From Chitinophagaceae bacterium UBA3430 (GTDB taxonomy: Bacteria; Bacteroidota; Bacteroidia; Chitinophagales; Chitinophagaceae): 22,278 bases of DNA. Each line of letters begins with the position of its first letter. Within the stretch, counting starts at the first letter, position 1. Both the position numbers and the translations under genes were made by a program. The stretch is from contig DFST01000091.1 in the NCBI GenBank assembly GCA_002378975.1, positions 8,485-30,762 of the forward strand, written 5' to 3'. Shown here one piece after another: positions 6,128-12,595 of this stretch. A model generated the notes under the pieces. It saw only the letters and a program-made list of their open reading frames with translations. It was not told the DNA's origin and did not search any database.

Positions 6128-7555
6128 TCAGAACTGGAAATTCAACACCCAATTCCACTGACTCATATTCACCTTGTTGATCACATAGCGCTGAGAGCCG
6201 TGTGTATCTCCCAGTCCTTGTTTGTACAGATAGAGTAATTGCATGTCAAGGCCCTTCCAAGTGCCCTTGAATCGATACCGGAGATCCACATTCAATTGGC
6301 GATAAGAAGGCATGCCATATTTATTCAGGCGATGGTTCAGTACATCGGGCAATTGGTATTGCCCCAGGGCAATGCCTACCTGATATGGTTGTTTTTTCGC
6401 CCGATATTGAGCTTTCATTACCAGGGCGTGTACATCGCCCAGTCCTTCGTTGCGTTCGCGGGCTAAAAAGGTAAAGAAGGGATCTCGACCCCATTCGCGG
6501 GGCATGAGGTATCGACCTTTTTTTGTGATTCGCGTGTAATTCAAAGAGGTTTCCCAATGTTGATTTTTCCAACCACTGCGGAATCCAAATGCCTGAGATG
6601 ACCAGTTTGGTGTCACATATTGTTTGATGGGATCGGATTGTCCGCCGGTTCCGGTTGCATCTTGACGGATCCATTGCGCCCCGGCAAATAACGTGCCCAC
6701 ACGAATCTTTTTTTCCCGCTCCACCTGCAGCAATAAGCTGTTGAATAGATTGTCCGTGTATTGGTTCCAGAACTCGACCTTCCAGTTTGCATGTTGATAC
6801 TGAAGGTTGTTTAATAAAATACCGCGTGACTGGATCTGTCCGGCATAATCGGCCTTGAGGCCACTTTCCGTCAGCCCCATGGAGTAAACGCCGATTGAGT
6901 TTTGAATCGAGTACCAGCGTACGGTGCCGCGGGGCGAAGCGCCATATAGAAATCCGATGCGGGCTTGCCAGTTCGATTTCGATTTCCATTCGCCCCAGAA
7001 CCCTTCCATCTCGGTCGGGCGCATGCGTCCATCCTGCAAATTGATAAAGGGTGTATTGAGCAGTTGCTTGCCGAGCGTTAGGGTAAGTCCTTTCCGTTGA
7101 TAGCGTAGATAGAGTTCTTCCAGTCGATCCAGATCCGTTCGGTTGGATGGGTTGGCTACGTCATAAAGACCGACTTCATAGCGATTGGATTGTTGCGTGG
7201 TGGGATCGGGTAAACTCAAATCAGATCCTGTCAGGTTGTAAATGAAGAATCCGCTGATTCCGGCCTGAAACCCATGTAAGGATGCGGTTTGTAACTTGAT
7301 TCCTCCGCCTACCGCCCAGGTCTGATAATCACGCAGGGTTTGTTCGTTATTGGTACGCATCACGAACGAGCGGAAATGGCCGCTGATGGTTCCCTGTCGA
7401 AACAGATCCGCTAAGTTGCGAATGGATGCGGCTGAATCGGTGGGTGATTTCTTTTCCCAGATCGCAGGTTGCTCACTCAATTCTTGGTGTTGCGCAAAGG
7501 CAATAGAAGACAACCCCAGCAATAAAACGCTGAGCCAAATGCTGAATTGGTTCAT
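6128..7555 (-). CDS. OprD-like outer membrane porin
   Basis: A 475-residue protein with a Sec signal peptide (hydrophobic core LSVLLLGLSSIAFA, cleavage near A21) and a body of alternating aromatic/hydrophobic strands ending in N-F-Q-F, a terminal aromatic typical of outer membrane beta-barrels. Its length and the pattern R-L-E-E-L-Y-L-R-Y-Q-R-K-G followed by L-G-K-Q resemble OprD-family porins of Bacteroidota. It starts 5 bases after the rhodanese lipoprotein stop, so it is the last gene of the dioxygenase-rhodanese-rhodanese-porin operon. In this context it probably admits a small sulfur compound (thiosulfate, tetrathionate or an organosulfur compound) to the periplasm. The substrate is inference. 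Confidence 0.75.
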   Translation of the reverse strand: MNQFSIWLSVLLLGLSSIAFAQHQELSEQPAIWEKKSPTDSAASIRNLADLFRQGTISGHFRSFVMRTNNEQTLRDYQTWAVGGGIKLQTASLHGFQAGISGFFIYNLTGSDLSLPDPTTQQSNRYEVGLYDVANPSNRTDLDRLEELYLRYQRKGLTLTLGKQLLNTPFINLQDGRMRPTEMEGFWGEWKSKSNWQARIGFLYGASPRGTVRWYSIQNSIGVYSMGLTESGLKADYAGQIQSRGILLNNLQYQHANWKVEFWNQYTDNLFNSLLLQVEREKKIRVGTLFAGAQWIRQDATGTGGQSDPIKQYVTPNWSSQAFGFRSGWKNQHWETSLNYTRITKKGRYLMPREWGRDPFFTFLARERNEGLGDVHALVMKAQYRAKKQPYQVGIALGQYQLPDVLNHRLNKYGMPSYRQLNVDLRYRFKGTWKGLDMQLLYLYKQGLGDTHGSQRYVINKVNMSQWNWVLNFQF

Positions 7556-7560
7556 GGAAA

Positions 7561-7947
7561 TTATTTCTCGGTGGCTCCTTTCCAGGCTTGGATCCCGCCG
7601 TCGAGGTCAACTACTTTTTTAAATCCCTGTTTTTGCATCAGGTCCATGGCTTGTTTGCTGCGTTTGCCACTACGGCAGTAGACCACGTACGATTTATTTC
7701 GGTCGAGCGTCTGGATCTGCTGCTGGAAGCTGGCCTCCTGCAATACATCGATCAATCCGGCGCCCGCGATATGCCCTTCTTTGTATTCACCCTCGGTGCG
7801 TACATCGATGAGTTGTACTTTCTTTTTTTCGATCAGCGATTGCAATTTGGCGGGCGGGATCGAAGTGCCTGACTGAGGAAACTGTTTGTTGCTGCAGGAA
7901 ACCAGTCCAACAATAGCAACTAGCGCAAGGAAAAAATAATTTCTCAT
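7561..7947 (-). CDS. Rhodanese-domain lipoprotein
   Basis: A 128-residue protein. Residues 1-18 form a lipoprotein signal with lipobox L-V-S-C18, so it is membrane-anchored outside the cytoplasm. One rhodanese domain follows (about 35-126) with the active-site loop Y-C91-R-S-G-K-R-S and the closing D-G-G-I-x-A-W motif. Rhodaneses carry a sulfane sulfur on the loop cysteine as a persulfide and pass it to thiol acceptors. As a periplasmic partner of TsdA and the SoxB-like enzyme it could accept sulfur from thiosulfate or tetrathionate products. It sits 11 bases after the preceding rhodanese gene and 5 bases before the porin. The exact donor is unknown. Confidence 0.9.
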   Translation of the reverse strand: MRNYFFLALVAIVGLVSCSNKQFPQSGTSIPPAKLQSLIEKKKVQLIDVRTEGEYKEGHIAGAGLIDVLQEASFQQQIQTLDRNKSYVVYCRSGKRSKQAMDLMQKQGFKKVVDLDGGIQAWKGATEK

Positions 7948-7958
7948 GGTGGATTGAA

Positions 7959-8237
7959 TTAATGGATCAATGCTTTCAGTTCATACAGCCCGCCTCCGTT
8001 GTAGAGGTTTTCGATGCCTTGACTGTTCAATAGTCGAAGTGCCATGCCACTCCGATTGCCACTTCGGCAATAGAGTACCACCGGCGAAGGGAATTTACGA
8101 ATCTCTTCTGCATGGGCCGGGATTTGATTTAACGGGATGTTCAAGGCCCCAGCAATATGCTCTTCTTCGAATTCGAAGGGTTCACGCACATCGATGATCC
8201 GGGTATTGGGTTGATGGATGATATCTTGGATCGACAT
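7959..8237 (-). CDS. Single-domain rhodanese
   Basis: A 92-residue cytoplasmic rhodanese with the motif I-I-D-V-R-E-P-F-E-F, then E-E-H-I-A-G-A, and the active-site loop Y-C57-R-S-G-N-R-S. I chose the ATG at 8237 (MSIQDIIHQ) because it is 16 bases past the upstream stop; the longer frame from 8279 would overlap the dioxygenase gene and add an unconserved leader. It resembles stand-alone GlpE/PspE-like rhodaneses. In the operon it probably moves sulfane sulfur between imported thiosulfate, low-molecular-weight thiols and the dioxygenase fusion encoded just upstream. Confidence 0.92.
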   Translation of the reverse strand: MSIQDIIHQPNTRIIDVREPFEFEEEHIAGALNIPLNQIPAHAEEIRKFPSPVVLYCRSGNRSGMALRLLNSQGIENLYNGGGLYELKALIH

Positions 8238-8253
8238 AGAATGGGTTTTGGGG

Positions 8254-9672
8254 TTAGAGAAGGGTGGAAGGGCAAACATAATCGGTTAAGGGGAAGGCTG
8301 CCGATTCTTTCAGTGCTTTGAATCCGCCTTTCACGTCGATGAGCTTATCGAATCCGCGGGCACGCAGGATCGAATTGAAGATCATGGAGCGATAGCCACC
8401 GGCACAATGCACGTAATAGGTTTTGTTTTTATCGATCTGGGCCATGCTGTCGTTGATGAAGTCTAACGGGGTGTTTTCTGCTTCCACCAAATGCTCGCTC
8501 AAAAATTCACTTTTCTTACGTACATCGAGAATTTCAATCGGACCGGCTTGTAGGCGCTTCGACAATTTGGCTGCATCGATCGATTCGATGCGATCGGTTT
8601 CTTTGCCGGCTTTTTCCCAAGCGTCAAACCCGCCCTCTAAGTAACCGATGGTGAAATCGTATCCCACACGGGCTAATCGGGTGACCACCTCTTCCTCGCG
8701 GCCCGGTTCACAGACCAGCAGGATCTCTTGCTTGACATCGGGGATCATGGCACCTACCCAGGGAGCAAATTGTCCGTCGATGCCAATATTGATCGAGTTA
8801 GGCACAAATCCTTTCGCAAACGTTTGCGGATCGCGGGTGTCGAGCAACAGCGCGCCGGTTTCATTGGCAGCCGCCTCAAAGGCTTCTGGCGATAGTGCTT
8901 GTTGTCCACGCTCCAATACGGTATCGATGCTTTCATATCCTTCGATATTCATCATCACATTCAAGGGGAAATAGGCAGGCGGAGCCACCAAGCCGGTCAA
9001 GACTTCTTTGATGAATTCCGCTTGGGTCATATCGGCGCGCAACGCGTAGTTGGTCTGCTTTTGATGTCCCAGTGTATCGGTGGTTTCTTTACTCATGTTC
9101 TTACCGCAAGCACTACCGGCTCCATGTGCCGGGTAAACGATGAGGTCATCCGATAGCGGCATGATCTTGGTGCGTAATGAATTATACAGATGAGCCGCCA
9201 GTTTCTCTTGGGTCAGATCGGCTGCTACTTTTTGTGCGAGGTCGGGGCGACCTACGTCTCCAATAAAAAGGGTATCTCCCGAAAACAAGCCGATCGCTTT
9301 ACCCGATGCATCCTTCAGCAAATAGCAGGTGCTCTCCATGGTATGACCGGGGGTATGCAAGACTACAATAGTCAGCTCACCTACGTTGAATTCTTGGCCG
9401 TCATAGGCGATCAGTGCTTTGAATCCGGGTTTAGCCGTTGGGCCATACACGATGGGTGCTCCGGTTTTCTTACTCAGGTCGATGTGTCCCGATACGAAGT
9501 CGGCATGGAAATGCGTCTCCAATACATACTTGATTTTGGCGCCATTCTTAGATGCCTTTTGGAGATAGGGGTCTACTTCACGCAGCGGGTCGATGACTGC
9601 GGCTTCCCCATTGCTTTCAATGTAATAGGCTCCTTGCGCTAAGCATCCGGTATAAATTTGTTCGATGATCAT
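8254..9672 (-). CDS. MBL-fold persulfide dioxygenase-like protein fused to two rhodanese domains
   Basis: A 472-residue protein. Residues 1-230 are a metallo-beta-lactamase fold of the ETHE1/persulfide-dioxygenase group, with T-H54-F-H56-A-D58, H-T-P-G-H110, G-D133-T and Y-P-A-H183-G. Two rhodanese domains follow (about 255-355 and 365-460) with loop cysteines C321 (C-E-P-G-R-E-E) and C423 (C-A-G-G-Y-R-S). The dioxygenase domain would oxidise a persulfide such as glutathione- or bacillithiol-persulfide to sulfite, and the rhodaneses would load or unload sulfur. The start at 9672 (MIIEQIYTGC) fits the family N-terminus; 12 extra codons upstream are not conserved. It is the first gene of the operon, 64 bases after an operator half-palindrome. 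Rhodanese activity of the C321 loop is uncertain because the loop is acidic. Confidence 0.92.
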   Translation of the reverse strand: MIIEQIYTGCLAQGAYYIESNGEAAVIDPLREVDPYLQKASKNGAKIKYVLETHFHADFVSGHIDLSKKTGAPIVYGPTAKPGFKALIAYDGQEFNVGELTIVVLHTPGHTMESTCYLLKDASGKAIGLFSGDTLFIGDVGRPDLAQKVAADLTQEKLAAHLYNSLRTKIMPLSDDLIVYPAHGAGSACGKNMSKETTDTLGHQKQTNYALRADMTQAEFIKEVLTGLVAPPAYFPLNVMMNIEGYESIDTVLERGQQALSPEAFEAAANETGALLLDTRDPQTFAKGFVPNSINIGIDGQFAPWVGAMIPDVKQEILLVCEPGREEEVVTRLARVGYDFTIGYLEGGFDAWEKAGKETDRIESIDAAKLSKRLQAGPIEILDVRKKSEFLSEHLVEAENTPLDFINDSMAQIDKNKTYYVHCAGGYRSMIFNSILRARGFDKLIDVKGGFKALKESAAFPLTDYVCPSTLL

Positions 9673-9705
9673 TATAGGTTGTTTTTCGTTTAGATGATTG
9701 AATGG

Positions 9706-9749
9706 CAAGTTTCGGACAAGTTGAATTCGTGAACAGTGACTTTGCTCAC
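9706..9749 (-). promoter_or_regulatory. Predicted Crp-type operator and promoter for the dioxygenase-rhodanese-porin operon
   Basis: GTGAC-TTTG-CTCAC at 9736-9749; one base breaks the outer-core symmetry but GTGA-N6-TCAC is intact. On the minus strand the box GAAACTTG (9713..9706) follows after exactly 22 bases, and the ATG is 33 bases later. The operator ends one base from the stop codon of the TauE-like gene, so the whole gap is regulatory. Confidence 0.72.
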
Positions 9750-9750
9750 A

Positions 9751-10563
9751 TTAGGCGGCACTGGGGATGAATCCCAGTTCTTTGAGCAGTATGTAGGTGC
9801 CCATTACTAGCACGAACCAGCCAAATCCTTTTTTAAGTGCCGCTCCATCGATTTTTCGGCTGAGTGCATTGCCCAAGAAAATACCGACCACGGCGATGGC
9901 GGTTACGGTGAGCAGCAAGGTCCAGTCCATCGCCTTTCCGGTCATCAGATCGCCGGTGAATCCGATCAATGATTTGGCTGCGATAATAAGGAGGGAAGTG
10001 CCCACCGCCTGTTTCATAGGTAGTTTGCTGAGAACAACCAGCGCCGGAATGATCAGAAACCCGCCTCCGGCACCGACCAATCCCGTTAATACGCCCACTA
10101 CGGCGCCCTCCGCCAAGATCAACGGATAGTTGAATCGTTGCAGTTCAGGGGCAGACTCTTTTTTGGGTTTTTCTTTTTGCAGCATCGAGATCGATGCGGC
10201 CACCATCAGGATGGCGAACAGTACCATCAGCATCAGGTCTTTGGTCACGGCCAGCCCACCGATGGAGAAAAGATCAGTCGGTATAGCGGGCAACACGATT
10301 TTGCGCGTGATGAATACAGCCGCGATGGAGGGAATGCCGAAAACCAAGGCCGTTCGGTAATTGATCAATCCCTCTTGGTGCTTGGGCCAGGCACCTACCA
10401 AGCTGGCAGTTCCTACAATGAACAAGGAATAGGCCGTTGCGAGGGTGGGGGATACGCCAAACAGATAGACCAGAACGGGGAGCGTGAGGATGGATCCGCC
10501 GCCACCGATGAGTCCCAATGAGAGACCAATCAATAAGGATGCGAGGTAGCCGAGTATTTCCAT
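9751..10563 (-). CDS. TauE/SafE-family sulfite/anion exporter
   Basis: A 270-residue integral membrane protein with about eight segments and the duplicated motif of the family: G-L-I-G-G-G-G-S-I-L-T-L-P near the N-terminus and G-L-V-G-A-G-G-G-F-L-I-I-P in the second half. TauE/SafE proteins move sulfite, sulfoacetate and related anions across the inner membrane. Placed directly before the persulfide dioxygenase operon and under its own predicted operator, it probably exports the toxic sulfite that the dioxygenase makes. The start at 10563 (MEILGYLASLLIGLSLGLIG) places the first motif at the usual distance from the N-terminus. Substrate and direction are family inference. Confidence 0.9.
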   Translation of the reverse strand: MEILGYLASLLIGLSLGLIGGGGSILTLPVLVYLFGVSPTLATAYSLFIVGTASLVGAWPKHQEGLINYRTALVFGIPSIAAVFITRKIVLPAIPTDLFSIGGLAVTKDLMLMVLFAILMVAASISMLQKEKPKKESAPELQRFNYPLILAEGAVVGVLTGLVGAGGGFLIIPALVVLSKLPMKQAVGTSLLIIAAKSLIGFTGDLMTGKAMDWTLLLTVTAIAVVGIFLGNALSRKIDGAALKKGFGWFVLVMGTYILLKELGFIPSAA

Positions 10564-10576
10564 AACTATGTTTCGG

Positions 10577-10620
10577 CAAGACTACGAACTCGTTTTCAGT
10601 CGTTGTGTGACAAGGGTCAC
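10577..10620 (-). promoter_or_regulatory. Predicted Crp-type operator and promoter for the TauE-like gene
   Basis: Perfect palindrome GTGAC-AAGG-GTCAC at 10607-10620. On the minus strand TAGTCTTG (10584..10577), one mismatch from TAnnTTTG, follows after exactly 22 bases, with the ATG 13 bases beyond. The operator overlaps the last codon and stop of the crp-like gene (stop 10617-10619), so bound regulator could also hinder transcription leaving its own gene. Confidence 0.78.
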
Positions 10621-11246
10621 GAACCGCTTTTGATCACTTCGATCAGGTTGCGGTGCAACTTGACCGATCCCTGTTGTTCCATTTTCTTTAGGAGGCGCGA
10701 GATCACTTCGCGAGAAGAGTTGAGGTCATCGGCGATCAGCTGATGCGACAGCTCCAGCATCTTTTTTCCTGTTTGATCGGCATATCTTTTTAAATAGAAC
10801 TCCAACCGTTCATCCATATTTCGGAAAGCGATGTGATCAACCACCATCAACATCTCGTCGAACCGGCTCCGGTAGGTCTGGATCACATATTGATACCAGC
10901 TCCGGTAGGTTGTCATCAGGGATTCCATCAACTCCACGGGAACCAACAATACTTCGGTTTCTTCTTCGGCCTTGGCCATGATCTCGCTGGTGTCTGCCTG
11001 TAAGGCACAGATCATGGAAACCGCACAGGCTTGTCCGGGCTGCAGGAAGTACATCAGAAATTCTCCGCCCTCTTCGCTTTCTCGATAGATCTTTACTCGA
11101 CCTTGCAGAATCAGTGCAGTGGATTTGATGTACTGTCCCGTGCGTAAGATTACTTCCCCGGCGGCAAAGGTTTTGTGGATCCCTTTTTCCTCCAGCAATT
11201 GCTGCAATTCGGGTTCGAACTGCGGGTATATTTTTTTTAATTCCAT
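10617..11246 (-). CDS. Crp/Fnr-family transcriptional regulator
   Basis: A 209-residue protein. An N-terminal cyclic-nucleotide-binding-like beta-roll (about 1-115) is followed by the dimer helix (118-145) and a winged helix-turn-helix (about 155-205). The recognition helix reads S-S-R179-E180-V-I-S-R184, equivalent to R-E-T-V-G-R of E. coli CRP, whose R, E and R read GTGA. Five GTGA-N6-TCAC sites occur in the locus, so it is the likely regulator. The cAMP-binding R-S signature is absent, while C74 and C80 lie in the sensory domain (G-Q-A-C-A-V-S-M-I-C) and might sense thiol or sulfane-sulfur state (inference). There is no Fnr-type N-terminal cysteine cluster. The ATG at 11246 is 2 bases past the murF stop; a longer frame from 11312 would overlap murF. 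Confidence 0.92.
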   Translation of the reverse strand: MELKKIYPQFEPELQQLLEEKGIHKTFAAGEVILRTGQYIKSTALILQGRVKIYRESEEGGEFLMYFLQPGQACAVSMICALQADTSEIMAKAEEETEVLLVPVELMESLMTTYRSWYQYVIQTYRSRFDEMLMVVDHIAFRNMDERLEFYLKRYADQTGKKMLELSHQLIADDLNSSREVISRLLKKMEQQGSVKLHRNLIEVIKSGS

Positions 11247-11248
11247 AA

Positions 11249-12532
11249 TTAGAGCGTTTGCAGGATACGTTCCATCTGTTGACTGCGACTTCCTTTGATC
11301 AAAATATGACACTGGTCAAATGCTTGCGACTGATACCAGTCGCGGGCGGCCAGTGAATCCGGAAGGGATATGAAGGGATGATCGATCTTTTCAAAATCAC
11401 CGCCCACCAATACCACAGCTTTCCAATCGTGTAGTTGAATCAGGTTCACGATCTGCCGATGTTCTTCCAGACTTTCCTCTCCCAGTTCGGCCATTGCACC
11501 CAGCATCAATACTTTGTTGTTCGCCTGCAAACGCATCAAGTTTTCAATGGCACCCCGCATGCTGCTGGGATTGGCATTGTAGGCATCCAAAATGATGTGG
11601 TTCGTCCCTTGCATCACCAACTGAGAGCGGCTGTTCGAAGGTGTGTACGATTCAATGGCCTGACGGATCTTATCGGGGGCTACATTGAAATGCTGCCCCA
11701 CGGCAACGGCCATGAGTACATTGGGCAGGTTATAATCGCCCACGAGTTGAGTGCGAATCGATCCAAGTAATGCGCCGTTGGTCATTTCCACTTCGATGAA
11801 CGGTTGTGCTTGTACCACGTTCCCCTCTATGTCGGCATCGTGGGTGCCGTATTTAATGCAATGTGGAATGCCCGAACTCATGCTGCGCAGGTAATCATAG
11901 TCCCACATGATGAACACCGTTCCGTCCACAGCACGCAAGTGATCATAGAGTTCACCTTTCCCTTTGCGTACGCCTTCCACGCCACCGAATCCTTCCAGGT
12001 GAGCCTTGCCGCAATTGGTGATGATGCCGTGAGTAGGCTGCGCGTACGTGCAATACCCGGCGATCTCGCGCTGGTGATTGGCACCCATTTCCACTACGGC
12101 CATCTCCGCATCGAGCGGAATGCGAAGTAATGTGAGTGGGATGCCGATGTGGTTATTGAGATTGCCTACGGTGGTGGAAGTTCGGTAGGCGGTGGCGAGT
12201 ACGGCGTGGACCAATTCTTTGGAAGTGGTTTTTCCGTTGCTGCCTGTAATGCCGATCACCGGAATTCGGAGTTGACTGCGGTGATAGGCCGCCAATTGTT
12301 GCAGCGTATTCAATGCATCATCGACCAAAATGGTTTTTTCGTCGATGGCGAATTCGGCTTCATCGATGACGGCATAAGCGGCGCCTTGGTCGAGGGCTTG
12401 TTGGGCAAACTGGTTGCCATTGAATTTGTCGCCTTTGAGGGCGAAAAACAGATCACCGGCTTTCAGGGAGCGGGTATCGGTTTGTACCTGTGGGTGCTTC
12501 AAAAAGAGCGCGTACAATTCGGGGATGCTCAT
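11249..12532 (-). CDS. murF: UDP-N-acetylmuramoyl-tripeptide--D-alanyl-D-alanine ligase
   Basis: A 427-residue Mur ligase. The N-terminal domain has the T-D-T-R-S-L-K-A-G-D-L-F-F-A-L-K-G motif (about 18-34), the ATP-binding loop is G-I-T-G-S-N-G-K-T-T (about 94-103), the central domain has V-V-E-M-G-A-N-H, and the C-terminal domain has D-A-Y-N-A-N-P-S-S-M. MurF adds D-Ala-D-Ala to the UDP-MurNAc-tripeptide in the cytoplasm, the last soluble step of peptidoglycan precursor synthesis. A TAnnTTTG box stands four bases before the ATG. The crp-like gene follows after 2 bases and shares the transcript, an unusual pairing of cell-wall and sulfur-regulatory genes. As I recall, murF next to gldJ is a recurring Bacteroidota arrangement. 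Confidence 0.96.
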   Translation of the reverse strand: MSIPELYALFLKHPQVQTDTRSLKAGDLFFALKGDKFNGNQFAQQALDQGAAYAVIDEAEFAIDEKTILVDDALNTLQQLAAYHRSQLRIPVIGITGSNGKTTSKELVHAVLATAYRTSTTVGNLNNHIGIPLTLLRIPLDAEMAVVEMGANHQREIAGYCTYAQPTHGIITNCGKAHLEGFGGVEGVRKGKGELYDHLRAVDGTVFIMWDYDYLRSMSSGIPHCIKYGTHDADIEGNVVQAQPFIEVEMTNGALLGSIRTQLVGDYNLPNVLMAVAVGQHFNVAPDKIRQAIESYTPSNSRSQLVMQGTNHIILDAYNANPSSMRGAIENLMRLQANNKVLMLGAMAELGEESLEEHRQIVNLIQLHDWKAVVLVGGDFEKIDHPFISLPDSLAARDWYQSQAFDQCHILIKGSRSQQMERILQTL

Positions 12533-12536
12533 GCGA

Positions 12537-12544
12537 CAAATCTA
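12537..12544 (-). promoter_or_regulatory. -7 promoter element of murF
   Basis: TAGATTTG on the minus strand is an exact match to the Bacteroidota -7 consensus TAnnTTTG and ends four bases before the murF ATG (12532). No clear -33 TTG is found 17-23 bases upstream, where the gldJ terminator lies. The same box-to-ATG distance occurs at ispF and dut. Confidence 0.6.
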
Positions 12545-12552
12545 CCAACAAA

Positions 12553-12576
12553 AAACCCTCCCGAATGGGAGGGTTT
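12553..12576 (-). terminator. Rho-independent terminator of gldJ
   Basis: A 10-base-pair stem, AAACCCTCCC with GGGAGGGTTT around GAAT, is followed on the minus strand by further T residues and TGTTGG. It lies 19 bases after the gldJ stop and ends just before the murF -7 element, so it separates the two co-oriented genes. Confidence 0.88.
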
Positions 12577-12595
12577 GGAATGATTTATGGTTGAA

